Below are positions 20,673 through 29,727 of a stretch of DNA of 64,000 nt, in pieces. How positions within the stretch are numbered: position 1 is the stretch's first letter; each line of letters opens with the position of its first letter. Made by a program: the position numbers and the translations under genes. This DNA is from Undibacterium sp. YM2. GTDB lineage: Bacteria; Pseudomonadota; Gammaproteobacteria; Burkholderiales; Burkholderiaceae_D. Location of the stretch: assembly GCF_009937975.1 (NCBI RefSeq), contig NZ_AP018441.1, positions 5,022,001 to 5,086,000 of the forward strand, written 5' to 3'. The notes under the pieces are model-generated. The model was given only the letters and a program-made list of their open reading frames with translations, did not search any database and had not been told where the DNA came from.

Positions 20673-22751
20673 TTAGTGATGCGCCCCATGTCCACCTGTG
20701 GATGCACCACCATTACCATCCGGCAGCACGACCTTGACGTTTTGCATCATGCCCTGGTCTTCGTGATCGAGGATATGGCAATGCAATACGTACTCACCGA
20801 TATAGCGCTGATAACGGGTACGGGTCTTGACGGTGTAGCCTGGCGTCGCCATGATGGTGTCTTTCCATACTCCCTGCATACCGGCATATTGCCCTATCGT
20901 CGGTGCTGTCGTATCTTTGAGTGCACTGACATCGACACCGTTTTTATCGGTGATGCTGATAATCTGATAGGGATTGACGTGGATATGGAAAGGGTGCTGT
21001 ATCGGTGCTTCACCGGTGTCGGTCGGGTTGTAAGAATTGATATGCCATTCCTGTACCTGACCCAAGATCAGGGTCTGATGAACTTCTGACGGTACATAGG
21101 GTGCACCATTGACGTCAAAGGCAATTTTGCCGCCGCGCTGATCAATGCCCAGTACCAGATCGACCGGTTTTTGTGGGTCGGTGAGTTCGGATTCAGGGAT
21201 GGCTTTATGCGGCACGAATTTCGTCAGTTTCAAGCCATCTTTCAAATCCCTGATGATGGTATCGCGCACACTTCTTGACAACAGACCGGCGGCACGTACC
21301 AGTTCTTTGGTGACGAATTGCGTTTGATCACCGCTGGTCTTATTGCCTATCGCATGGATCACCGTGATCACCTTCGCATTATTCGGCTCGGCAGAAACAA
21401 AGTCAGGCGCGCCGGAATCGCTATAGACGCAATAATCACCTTTTTCTGGAAGGCTGAACAGGATGTCGCTGCGATAGCCCGGTTGCAAGGTATTGGTCAC
21501 CTTGGCGAAAGCGCTGGGGCGGGTCAGGCCATCGGTTGCGACTTCAAACTGCAATACGTCTATGCCGTTGCAGGCATTTTTAACCTCGGCTTGCAGTGTC
21601 TCTGGTGTATTGGCGGTGGGTGTCAGCTTGCTGATGTCGTTGATTTTGCGGATACGTAAAACGATGGACTCACGTACACCTGCATCTATCAAGCGCCAGC
21701 GATACAGTTTGCCTGCTTCCATCACCAAAGGTTTGGCAGGATTACGTGCGAAACCGTTGATCAGGGTATTACGGCCAGACTTGGTCCAGGCAGTGGGGGC
21801 GAATTGCGCCTTAAAGTCTTGCACTATGCCTATGTCTCCCTTTTTACATAGCCAGGTACCATCAGGGTTGGTCTGTATGACGTCTATTTCTTTGCCAGGG
21901 TTCTTGGGGTCAGGTCCCTTGATGAAGCAGGCATAGGGAATCTGCTGCATGAGCATCACTTCGCCATAGCTGCCCGCAGCAGGCTTGAAGGGATTGAGCA
22001 AGGTGTCGAGATCACCATTGCTGAGTATGGTAGGCTGCCTGTCGCCCTTGACGATCAGCGCACCTGCCATGCCGCTACCTACCTGTATAGCGGTTGAGCC
22101 ATGCACATGCGGGTGATACCAGAAAGTGCCAGCCGGGTGATCCCCCGGCACGTTGTATTCGTATTCGAAATTGACCTTGGGCTTGATCGCCAGCAGCACA
22201 TTGTCGCTATTGCCCGATGGTGAAATCCACAGGCCATGTGAATGCAGATTGGTGGTGTTGTAGCAATGCGGAGTATTGACATTGTCTTTCGCGACCAGCT
22301 CGCAACCCGGTTCCTTGTCGAGGCGGTTACTGAGGTCAAAGCGCACGGTCTGCCCTGGTTTCATGACTACCGTAGGTGCAACAAAGTCGGGGCGCAGCAG
22401 ATTGGGTACACCAGAAACATTGCGGCCATACGAACGCAGGGACACCTGGTCATACTCGCCTGTAGAAGGATTGTAGATAAACCCCGGTGTCATCTGTATG
22501 GGCAGGAAATAACGGATTTCACGGCCCGATCTTTCCACCATCTTGCGCTGCTCACCACTCAGCAGATTGGCTGCGGGCTTGATCAGGTCTGCCGCTACAT
22601 CGCGGTCATCGATCTGGCTGGCAAGCGGCGGTGCTGGTGGCGTCTCTTTGATTTTGGCCTCTTGTGCCAGAACCGCATGACAGAACATGCTGGCCCCGGT
22701 CACGGTGGCGACACCAGCCAGGCGGCGCATTTGCTTTAATTGTGTGTGCAT
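20673..22751 (-). CDS. Multicopper oxidase (laccase-like), exported
   Basis: This 692-aa protein has an N-terminal signal peptide (ending A-V-L-A near residue 29) and the four copper-ligand motifs of three-domain multicopper oxidases: HSHG (about 180), HPHVHG (about 220), HPFHIH (about 605) and HCHILDHEDQGM (about 667-678). The last has the Cys and the two His plus axial Met of the T1 site. It oxidises a phenolic, metal or other one-electron substrate and reduces O2 to water in the periplasm. At almost 700 aa it is longer than CueO-type cuprous oxidases (about 500) because of extra loops. The C-terminus is Gly/His-rich (GGHGAHH), a possible metal-binding tail. Divergent from narK1; no copper-resistance genes adjoin, so the substrate is unclear. 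Confidence 0.9.
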   Translation of the reverse strand: MHTQLKQMRRLAGVATVTGASMFCHAVLAQEAKIKETPPAPPLASQIDDRDVAADLIKPAANLLSGEQRKMVERSGREIRYFLPIQMTPGFIYNPSTGEYDQVSLRSYGRNVSGVPNLLRPDFVAPTVVMKPGQTVRFDLSNRLDKEPGCELVAKDNVNTPHCYNTTNLHSHGLWISPSGNSDNVLLAIKPKVNFEYEYNVPGDHPAGTFWYHPHVHGSTAIQVGSGMAGALIVKGDRQPTILSNGDLDTLLNPFKPAAGSYGEVMLMQQIPYACFIKGPDPKNPGKEIDVIQTNPDGTWLCKKGDIGIVQDFKAQFAPTAWTKSGRNTLINGFARNPAKPLVMEAGKLYRWRLIDAGVRESIVLRIRKINDISKLTPTANTPETLQAEVKNACNGIDVLQFEVATDGLTRPSAFAKVTNTLQPGYRSDILFSLPEKGDYCVYSDSGAPDFVSAEPNNAKVITVIHAIGNKTSGDQTQFVTKELVRAAGLLSRSVRDTIIRDLKDGLKLTKFVPHKAIPESELTDPQKPVDLVLGIDQRGGKIAFDVNGAPYVPSEVHQTLILGQVQEWHINSYNPTDTGEAPIQHPFHIHVNPYQIISITDKNGVDVSALKDTTAPTIGQYAGMQGVWKDTIMATPGYTVKTRTRYQRYIGEYVLHCHILDHEDQGMMQNVKVVLPDGNGGASTGGHGAHH

Positions 22752-22892
22752 AAGATGATCTCAAATCGGAGTGAGGAGGATGAGGAAGATATCAACGGTA
22801 TTTACTTGCCATTTCAGTTTATAAAATTGACATGTATCTTGCAACAAAGTTAAGCAATCGCTAGCACAATTTTGTTGTTTTTTCGACAAATC

Positions 22893-22914
22893 TTTCAATT
22901 ACTTGCAATTGAAA
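22893..22914. promoter_or_regulatory. Perfect palindrome, candidate operator
   Basis: TTTCAATT (22893-22900), 6-base spacer, AATTGAAA (22907-22914). It lies about 140 bp upstream of the multicopper oxidase start and about 190 bp upstream of narK1. The binding protein is unknown. Confidence 0.45.
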
Positions 22915-22976
22915 CACTCATCGTGAGCGCGCCGCCCTGCGCGGCCTGCATGGTTTGCTCCGGTCTGGCTATTCAA

Positions 22977-22990
22977 AAGAACTAGTTCTT
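22977..22990. promoter_or_regulatory. CTAG-centred palindrome upstream of narK1
   Basis: AAGAACTAGTTCTT is a perfect 14-bp palindrome about 110 bp before the narK1 ATG. Its CTAGTTC half recurs upstream of narG (25852-25858), and the related CTAGTCC lies upstream of the Crp/Fnr gene. Candidate site for the NarL encoded in the same island. Confidence 0.45.
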
Positions 22991-23101
22991 CCAGATATGC
23001 CTCCCCTCCTTTTGCATGGAAAACAGCAACCGTCAGACGAATTTCTTAATACCCCTACTCTTTGTAAGCTGATAGCACCTATAAAAGTAAAAGGAGCTGT
23101 C

Positions 23102-24346
23102 ATGGCCAGTCAGGGCAAAGCGTATGCGGTGCTGGGTTCCAGCACGCTGGCGTTCACTGTATGTTTCACCATCTGGATGATGTTTGGTGTGATCGGGATA
23201 CCCATCAAGACCGCCCTGCATCTGAATGAAACCGAATTTGGTTTGCTGACAGCCATGCCGGTGCTGACCGGTTCGCTGATACGCGTACCACTGGGCATCT
23301 GGACAGACCGTTTTGGCGGTCGCATCGTCCTGTTTCTGCTAATGCTATTCACAGTAATACCTATTTATCTGATCAGCTATGCCACGGCTTACTGGCATTT
23401 CCTGGTGCTGGGCTTGTTCGTTGGGCTGGCAGGTGGTTCTTTTTCTGTTGGCACTCCTTACGTTGCACGCTGGTTCAAGAAGGACAGGCAAGGCCTGGCC
23501 ATGGGCATCTTTGGCGCTGGCAACTCGGGGGCGGCTGTGAATAAATTCATTGCTCCCGCCCTGATCGCTGCCGCGGGCTGGACCCTGGTACCCAAGGTGT
23601 ATGCAGGCTTGATGCTGGCTGCAGCCCTGATCTTCTGGGTGTTCTCTGCCACTGATCCCAGCCATAACGTCAAATCCAATATCAGCTTCCTGGCCCAGCT
23701 CAAGATGCTGAAAGACCCGAAAGTCTGGCGCTATTGCCAGTATTACTCCGTCGTGTTTGGTGGCTATGTGGGTCTGAGCCTGTGGATGGTCAAGTATTAC
23801 GTGACTGAGTATGGTTTCGACATCAAGAGCGCCGCCCTGCTGGCTGCCTGCTTCTCTTTGCCTGGCGGCGTCCTGCGCGCCTTTGGCGGCTGGCTGTCCG
23901 ATAAATTTGGTGCCTATAAAGTGACCTGGTGGGTCATGTGGGTGTGCTGGGTCGCCTTCTTTTTGCTGTCTTATCCGCAAACTGATTTTACGATCAAGAC
24001 CATCAACGGCATGCAGACCTTCCATATCGGCCTGACACCAATGCTGTTCACGACCATCCTGTTTGTCGTGGGCATTGCGATGGCTGTTGGCAAGGCATCT
24101 GTCTTCAAATTCATCTCGGATGACTACAGCAGCAATATCGGTGCCGTATCCGGCGTGGTTGGCCTGGCTGGCGGTCTGGGTGGTTTCATCCTGCCTGTGC
24201 TGTTTGGTGCGATTGTCGATGTGACAGGAGTACGCAGCTCGTGCTTCATGCTCTTGTACGGCACGGTCTGTGTGTCCCTGGTATGGATGCACTTCCAGTT
24301 CCGCAGAGAGGGCATGCTGGCGGCACAGGCAGCCATGCCAGCCTGA
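23102..24346 (+). CDS. narK1: NarK1-type nitrate transporter (MFS)
   Basis: This nitrate/nitrite porter has 414 aa and about 12 membrane helices. The nitrate-signature region reads GAGNSGAAVNKFIAPAL (about residues 137-153), typical of NarK1, which is taken to be a nitrate/proton symporter. A second signature near 350 is GVVGLAGGLGGFILP, and the MFS loop WTDRFGGR follows helix 2. I start at 23102, not at an upstream in-frame ATG 49 codons earlier: AAAAGGAG lies 6 bases before it and the protein then begins right before the first helix. narK2 follows after 48 bp. Paired narK1-narK2 genes before narGHJI are usual in denitrifiers and nitrate respirers. Confidence 0.92.
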   Translation: MASQGKAYAVLGSSTLAFTVCFTIWMMFGVIGIPIKTALHLNETEFGLLTAMPVLTGSLIRVPLGIWTDRFGGRIVLFLLMLFTVIPIYLISYATAYWHFLVLGLFVGLAGGSFSVGTPYVARWFKKDRQGLAMGIFGAGNSGAAVNKFIAPALIAAAGWTLVPKVYAGLMLAAALIFWVFSATDPSHNVKSNISFLAQLKMLKDPKVWRYCQYYSVVFGGYVGLSLWMVKYYVTEYGFDIKSAALLAACFSLPGGVLRAFGGWLSDKFGAYKVTWWVMWVCWVAFFLLSYPQTDFTIKTINGMQTFHIGLTPMLFTTILFVVGIAMAVGKASVFKFISDDYSSNIGAVSGVVGLAGGLGGFILPVLFGAIVDVTGVRSSCFMLLYGTVCVSLVWMHFQFRREGMLAAQAAMPA

Positions 24347-24394
24347 CATCTGTGAGCATTTTTTGATTACAAGTTATTTGAAAACCAGGAGCAT

Positions 24395-25780
24395 ATGATG
24401 AGTCATGTATTAAACCGCTGGGAGCCAGAAAATATTGAATTCTGGCGCAAGGAAGGCAGCTCGATTGCCAACAGAAATTTATGGATATCCATCCCCAGCC
24501 TGATGCTGGCATTTGCGGTCTGGATGCTGTGGAGCGTGGTGGCAGCCAATCTCGACAAGGCGGGATTTCATTTCAGCAAAGACCAGTTGTTTTTCCTGAC
24601 AGCCTTGCCCGCGCTGTCTGGTGCGACCTTGCGGATATTCTATTCTTTCCTGGTCCCCGTATTTGGTGGCCGCAAATGGACAGCGATTTCCACCGCAAGT
24701 TTGCTGATCCCCGCCATTGGCATGGGCTTTGCCTTGCAAGACCCGACGACCAGTTATTCGACCTTGCTGATATTGGCCTTGCTGTGCGGCTTTGGTGGCG
24801 GCAATTTCAGTTCCAGCATGGCGAATATCAGTTTCTTTTTCCCTAAATCACGCAAGGGTTATGCGACTGGCATGAATGCGGGCATAGGCAATCTGGGTGT
24901 CTCTGTCGTACAGTTTGTGACACCGTTCGTAATTTCTTCCGCCATGTTTGGCGCAGCCGTCTCTGGCGAAGGTTTCCTGTTCCATAATGCCAAGACAGGC
25001 GCAGACCACATGTACTGGCTGGCGAATGCCGGGTTTATCTGGGTACCATTCATCGTCGTGGCAACCCTGATGGCCTGGTTTGGCATGAATGATATTGCCT
25101 CTGCCAAGGCGTCTTTCGCCGACCAGGCGGTGATCTTCAAGCGCAAGCATAACTGGCTGATGTGCTGGCTCTACATTGGCACCTTTGGTTCTTTCATAGG
25201 TTTTTCGGCTGGCTTTGCTATGCTGATCAAGGCGCAGTTCCCGGAAATTGATGTGGCAAAATTTGCCTTCCTCGGCCCCTTGGCTGGTGCGCTGGCAAGG
25301 CCGGTAGGCGGCATGATCTCGGACAAGATAGGCGGCGCGAGGTTGACCTTCTGGGTATTTGCTGCCATGACCATCACTATACTGGTGGGTATCTTGCCCG
25401 CTTTGCATGATCACCAGTTCATGATCTTCCTGGTGTCTTTCATAGGCATGTTCATTTTGACAGGTCTGGGTAATGGCTCTACGTTTTGCATGATCCCCAT
25501 CATCTTCCAGACTGAACGTGAGCGCGCCGCCAAAGGCAAGGGCGAAGCTGCACTGAAGCAGGCCAGGCTGGATGCGGCCAAGGAATCTGCCGCTGTACTG
25601 GGTTTCTCCGGTGCGATAGGTGCTTATGGCGGTTTCTTCATCCCCCAAAGTTTTGGCACCTCCATCAAGATGACAGGTGCACCTGATATGGCCTTGTATG
25701 TGTTCATCGCCTTCTACATTTCTTGCATGGCCATCACCTGGTGGTATTACTCACGCAAGGGTGCAGAGATGCCTTGCTAG
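24395..25780 (+). CDS. narK2: NarK2-type nitrate/nitrite antiporter (MFS)
   Basis: This 461-aa inner-membrane transporter has about 12 helices. The nitrate signature AGIGNLGVSVVQFVTP is at about residues 160-175. Arg in the TLRIFYSFLVP helix-2 region and GALARPVGGMISDKIGG near 300 are typical of NarK2, which is thought to exchange nitrate for nitrite. Two adjacent ATGs (24395, 24398) are possible; the second has the better distance to CCAGGAG. It is co-transcribed with narK1 and closed by a terminator at 25811. With no nitrite reductase in the window, nitrite export would matter for this cell. Confidence 0.93.
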   Translation: MMSHVLNRWEPENIEFWRKEGSSIANRNLWISIPSLMLAFAVWMLWSVVAANLDKAGFHFSKDQLFFLTALPALSGATLRIFYSFLVPVFGGRKWTAISTASLLIPAIGMGFALQDPTTSYSTLLILALLCGFGGGNFSSSMANISFFFPKSRKGYATGMNAGIGNLGVSVVQFVTPFVISSAMFGAAVSGEGFLFHNAKTGADHMYWLANAGFIWVPFIVVATLMAWFGMNDIASAKASFADQAVIFKRKHNWLMCWLYIGTFGSFIGFSAGFAMLIKAQFPEIDVAKFAFLGPLAGALARPVGGMISDKIGGARLTFWVFAAMTITILVGILPALHDHQFMIFLVSFIGMFILTGLGNGSTFCMIPIIFQTERERAAKGKGEAALKQARLDAAKESAAVLGFSGAIGAYGGFFIPQSFGTSIKMTGAPDMALYVFIAFYISCMAITWWYYSRKGAEMPC

Positions 25781-25810
25781 TTTTTTAATTGACAGAAATA
25801 CCCTGAAACC

Positions 25811-25839
25811 AGCCTGTGTACCTACAGGCTGTTTTTTTT
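25811..25839 (+). terminator. Rho-independent terminator after narK2
   Basis: AGCCTGT/ACAGGCT stem (25811-25817 and 25824-25830) with a 6-base loop, followed after one G by eight T (25832-25839). It separates the narK pair from narGHJI. Confidence 0.87.
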
Positions 25840-25850
25840 CGCGGAGTCGC

Positions 25851-25942
25851 CCTAGTTCTAAAGGACTAGATGACCTAGTGCGAATGCGCAACTTATTACA
25901 CCGCACCGAAGAATGGGCGTAAGGCCTCTCCTTCCCTACACT
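25851..25942 (+). promoter_or_regulatory. narG promoter region with CTAG boxes
   Basis: Three CTAG heptamers stand in a row: CTAGTTC (25852-25858), GGACTAG (25863-25869, the inverted form of CTAGTCC) and CTAGTGC (25875-25881). A possible -10, TACACT, is at 25937-25942, and GGCGTAAGGC lies at 25916. The same TACACT preceded by GGCGTA and a CTAGTCC box occurs before the Crp/Fnr gene. Likely the nar operon promoter; assignment to NarL is inference. Confidence 0.5.
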
Positions 25943-25998
25943 TCCAGCATGCATTAAAGAAAATGTGGGTACATCCCCCACCTGATAAGGAGTTTACG

Positions 25999-28900
25999 AT
26001 GAGTCATTTTCTGGATAGATTGAAGTTCATGTCGCGGGTGAGGTCTACCTTCTCCGATGGTCATGGTGCAGTGGTCGAAGAAGACCGTAAATGGGAAAAT
26101 GCCTATCGCAGCCGCTGGCAGCATGACAAGATCGTGCGCTCTACGCATGGTGTCAATTGCACAGGTTCCTGCTCGTGGAAGGTATATGTCAAGAATGGCC
26201 TGATCACCTGGGAAACCCAGCAAACTGACTATCCACGCACCCGCCCTGACCTGCCGAATCATGAACCACGCGGCTGCCCGCGTGGTGCGTCTTACAGCTG
26301 GTATGTGTATTCCGCCCAGCGCGTCAAATACCCGATGATACGTGGCCGCCTCATGGAGATGTGGCAAGAAGCCCGCAAGACCATGGGGCCGATAGAAGCC
26401 TGGGAGAGCATCAGCCAGAATCCGGAAAAAGCCAAACGCTATAAATCCATACGTGGCCTTGGTGGTTTTGTGCGTGCTGACTGGGATACGGCGCAGGAAA
26501 TCATCGCTGCATCGAATGCCTACACCATCAAGAAATTTGGCCCTGACCGCGTAGTGGGTTTCTCACCTATCCCGGCCATGTCCATGGTGTCCTATGCTGC
26601 CGGTTCACGCTACCTGAGCCTGATAGGCGGTGTGCCACTGTCTTTCTATGACTGGTATTGCGACCTGCCACCAGCCAGCCCACAAATCTGGGGCGAGCAG
26701 ACTGACGTGCCTGAATCTGCCGACTGGTATAACTCGACCTACCTCATGGTGTGGGGATCGAACGTGCCGCAAACCCGCACGCCGGATGCCCACTTCTATA
26801 CCGAGGTGCGCTACAAGGGCACCAAGACGGTAGCCGTCTCATCTGACTTTGGCGAGATGGTCAAGTTTGGCGATATCTGGATGGCACCGAAACAGGGTAC
26901 CGACGCCGCACTCGCCATGGCGATGGGCCATGTGATATTGAAGGAATTCCATCTCGGTAACAAGTCAGACTACTTCCGCAGTTATGTCAAACAATATACC
27001 GACATGCCCATGCTGGTGCGTCTGGTCGAGCGTAATGGCAGCTATGTACCAGACCATATGCTGCGTGCTTCACAATTACCTGGCAACCTGGATGAAGCCA
27101 ATAACCCGGAATGGAAAACCCTGGCCATTGATGAAATCACGGGTGAGATCGTGTCGCCGAATGGCTCAATAGGCTATCGCTGGGGTGAAGGTAAATTCGA
27201 CGATGGTGCGAAAGTCGGCCGCTGGAACCTGGAAGCCAAAGACGGTAATACTGGCCGCGCAATTGATCCGCAACTGAGTCTGGTCGGCAAACATGATGAA
27301 GTAGTCACGGTAGGTTTCAATTACTTCGGTGGTACCGACGCAAACGATATGTTGCTGCGCCACTTGCCAGCAAAACGTGTGACTCTGGCCGATGGCAGTA
27401 CTGCGCTGGTGGCGACTGTGTATGACTTGTCGATGGCGAATTATGGCGTTGACCAGGGTCTGGGCGGTGCGGTTGCCAGCTCGTATGACGATGATGTTCC
27501 CTACACACCAGCCTGGCAGGAAAAACACACCAGCGTCAAGCGTGAACTGGTCATACAGGTCGCTCGCGAATTTGCCCAAAATGCCCATGATACACAAGGC
27601 AAGAGCATGGTCATTGTCGGTGCGGCCCTGAATCACTGGTACCACAACGACATGATTTATCGCGGCATCATCAATATGCTGATGATGTGCGGTTGCATAG
27701 GTAAATCCGGCGGTGGCTGGGCGCACTATGTAGGACAGGAAAAACTGCGTCCACAGTTTGGCTGGGCACCGCTGGCCTTTGCCAGTGACTGGGTACGCCC
27801 TGCCCGTCAGATGAATGGCACCAGCTTCTTCTATGCCCACACCAGCCAGTGGCGTCATGAAAAACTGGCGATGGATGAGATACTCGCGCCGACTGCCGAC
27901 AAGTCCAAAATCAGCCATATGAGCATGATAGATATGAATGCCAAGTCCGAGCGCCTGGGTTGGCTACCATCTGCACCGCAACTGGAAACCAATCCGCTCG
28001 ACATCTGTGATTCTGCAGAAAAAGCAGGCCTGACACCGCAAGACTATCTGAAGAACAGCCTGAAGTCTGGTACGGTCAACATGAGTTGTGATGACCCGGA
28101 TAATCCCAAAAACTTCCCGCGCAATATGTTTGTCTGGCGCTCGAATATCCTCGGCAGTTCAGGCAAGGGCCATGAATACTTCCTCAAGTACTTGCTGGGC
28201 ACACAAAATGCCTTGTTTGATGATCCTGACGAAGCAGTCAAACCGTCTGAAGTCAAATACCGTCCGGTGGCGGCAGAAGGCAAGCTGGACTTGCTGGTCG
28301 TGCTCGACTTCCGCATGAGTACCACTTGCCTGTATGGCGATATCGTCTTGCCGACAGCGACCTGGTATGAAAAGGATGACCTCAATACCTCTGACATGCA
28401 TCCCTTCATCCACCCATTGAGTGAAGCAGTACAACCGCTGTGGGAGAGCAAAACGGACTGGGAAATCTATAAAGGCATCGCCAAGAAATTTACTGAAATT
28501 GGCGGTGACTATCTGGGTACCCGCAAGGACATCGTCCTGCAACCTTTGATGCACGACACACCGGGTGAACTTGGTCAGGCTTTTGAGCCCAAGGACTGGA
28601 AAAAAGGTGAATGTGACCTGATACCTGGCAAGACTGCACCTAACTTCTTTGTCGTCGAACGCAACTACAAGGATATCTACAAGAAGTTTACTTCGATAGG
28701 ACCTTTGCTCGACAAACTGGGCAATGGCGGTAAGGGCATCAACTGGAATACCGAGCATGAAGTCAAGGAAATCGGTGGCATTACCAAAGTCGTGACTGAA
28801 GAAGGTATTAGCAAGGGTCGCCCGCGCCTGGAAAGCGCGATTGATGCCTGCGAAATGATATTGACCTTCGCACCGGAAACCAATGGCCATGTTTCCGTCA

Positions 28901-29727
28901 AGGCATGGGAAGCGCTGGGCAAGATCACTGGCCGCGACCATACTCATCTGGCTGTCGGTCGCGAGCATGACAAGATACGCTTCCGCGATGTGCAGGCACA
29001 GCCACGCAAGATCATTTCGGCACCAACCTGGTCTGGCCTGGAATCTGAAGAAGTCAGCTACAACGCTGGTTACACCAATGTGCATGAATACATACCATGG
29101 CGCACGCTGACTGGTCGCCAGCAGTTCTACCAGGACCATCGTTGGATGCTGGATTTTGGTGAAGGCCTGTGTGTGTATAAACCGGCGATAGATACCAAGA
29201 CCGTGGCACCGATGCTGAACAGATCGCCGAATGGTGAAAAAGAGATCGTCCTCAACTTCATCACACCGCATCAGAAATGGGGCATCCATTCCACCTACTC
29301 AGACAATCTGCGCATGCTGACCCTGAGCCGTGGTGGCCCGCATGTATGGGTATCTGAAGTCGAGGCGAAAGAGGCAGGTCTGGTCGACAACGACTGGGTT
29401 GAAGTCTTTAACAGTAACGGCACACTGACCGCCCGTGTCGTTGTCAGCCAGCGTGTGCCCAAAGGCATGTGCCTGATGTATCACGCCCAGGAAAAGATCG
29501 TCAATACACCGGGCGCAGAACTCAGTGGCAAGCGCGGTGGTATCCATAACTCGGTCACCCGTGCTGTCCTGAAACCTACCCACATGATAGGCGGCTATGC
29601 ACAACTTGCTTATGGTTTCAATTATTACGGCACCGTAGGCAGTAACAGGGATGAGTTCATCGTCTTGAGAAAAATGAAGAAAGTAGATTGGCTGGAAGGC
29701 AAACTGGAAGAGGAGTCAGCATCATGA
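25999..29727 (+). CDS. narG: Respiratory nitrate reductase, alpha (catalytic) subunit
   Basis: NarG (1242 aa, usual length) holds the Mo-bis-MGD cofactor and the FS0 [4Fe-4S] cluster and reduces nitrate to nitrite on the cytoplasmic side of the inner membrane. The N-terminal THGVNCTGSCSWKVYVKNG motif at about residues 49-67 carries the FS0 ligands (His plus Cys). Further marks are PRGCPRGASYSWYVYS, GVPLSFYDWYCDLPPASP (the region with the Mo-ligand Asp) and the C-terminal THMIGGYAQLAYGFNYYGTVG. I start at 25999, twelve codons into the open frame, because AAGGAG lies just before it and the protein then begins MSHFLDRLKF, as in NarG homologues. Its stop overlaps the narH start (ATGA). No Tat signal is needed. 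Confidence 0.97.
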   Translation: MSHFLDRLKFMSRVRSTFSDGHGAVVEEDRKWENAYRSRWQHDKIVRSTHGVNCTGSCSWKVYVKNGLITWETQQTDYPRTRPDLPNHEPRGCPRGASYSWYVYSAQRVKYPMIRGRLMEMWQEARKTMGPIEAWESISQNPEKAKRYKSIRGLGGFVRADWDTAQEIIAASNAYTIKKFGPDRVVGFSPIPAMSMVSYAAGSRYLSLIGGVPLSFYDWYCDLPPASPQIWGEQTDVPESADWYNSTYLMVWGSNVPQTRTPDAHFYTEVRYKGTKTVAVSSDFGEMVKFGDIWMAPKQGTDAALAMAMGHVILKEFHLGNKSDYFRSYVKQYTDMPMLVRLVERNGSYVPDHMLRASQLPGNLDEANNPEWKTLAIDEITGEIVSPNGSIGYRWGEGKFDDGAKVGRWNLEAKDGNTGRAIDPQLSLVGKHDEVVTVGFNYFGGTDANDMLLRHLPAKRVTLADGSTALVATVYDLSMANYGVDQGLGGAVASSYDDDVPYTPAWQEKHTSVKRELVIQVAREFAQNAHDTQGKSMVIVGAALNHWYHNDMIYRGIINMLMMCGCIGKSGGGWAHYVGQEKLRPQFGWAPLAFASDWVRPARQMNGTSFFYAHTSQWRHEKLAMDEILAPTADKSKISHMSMIDMNAKSERLGWLPSAPQLETNPLDICDSAEKAGLTPQDYLKNSLKSGTVNMSCDDPDNPKNFPRNMFVWRSNILGSSGKGHEYFLKYLLGTQNALFDDPDEAVKPSEVKYRPVAAEGKLDLLVVLDFRMSTTCLYGDIVLPTATWYEKDDLNTSDMHPFIHPLSEAVQPLWESKTDWEIYKGIAKKFTEIGGDYLGTRKDIVLQPLMHDTPGELGQAFEPKDWKKGECDLIPGKTAPNFFVVERNYKDIYKKFTSIGPLLDKLGNGGKGINWNTEHEVKEIGGITKVVTEEGISKGRPRLESAIDACEMILTFAPETNGHVSVKAWEALGKITGRDHTHLAVGREHDKIRFRDVQAQPRKIISAPTWSGLESEEVSYNAGYTNVHEYIPWRTLTGRQQFYQDHRWMLDFGEGLCVYKPAIDTKTVAPMLNRSPNGEKEIVLNFITPHQKWGIHSTYSDNLRMLTLSRGGPHVWVSEVEAKEAGLVDNDWVEVFNSNGTLTARVVVSQRVPKGMCLMYHAQEKIVNTPGAELSGKRGGIHNSVTRAVLKPTHMIGGYAQLAYGFNYYGTVGSNRDEFIVLRKMKKVDWLEGKLEEESAS

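Larger units (their letters stand above)
22752..23101. promoter_or_regulatory. Divergent control region of multicopper oxidase and narK1
   Basis: These 350 bp contain two perfect palindromes: TTTCAATT-N6-AATTGAAA at 22893-22914 and AAGAACTAGTTCTT at 22977-22990. Neither matches the Fnr consensus TTGAT-N4-ATCAA. The narK1 ribosome site AAAAGGAG lies at about 23089-23096. Confidence 0.6.

Noticed and set aside
22893..22914. Fnr box before narK1
   Set aside because: The palindrome is TTTCAATT-N6-AATTGAAA, not TTGAT-N4-ATCAA; it was kept only as an unknown operator.
28159..29289. 376-codon minus-strand frame inside narG
   Set aside because: Antisense to highly conserved narG sequence with no motif or ribosome site of its own.
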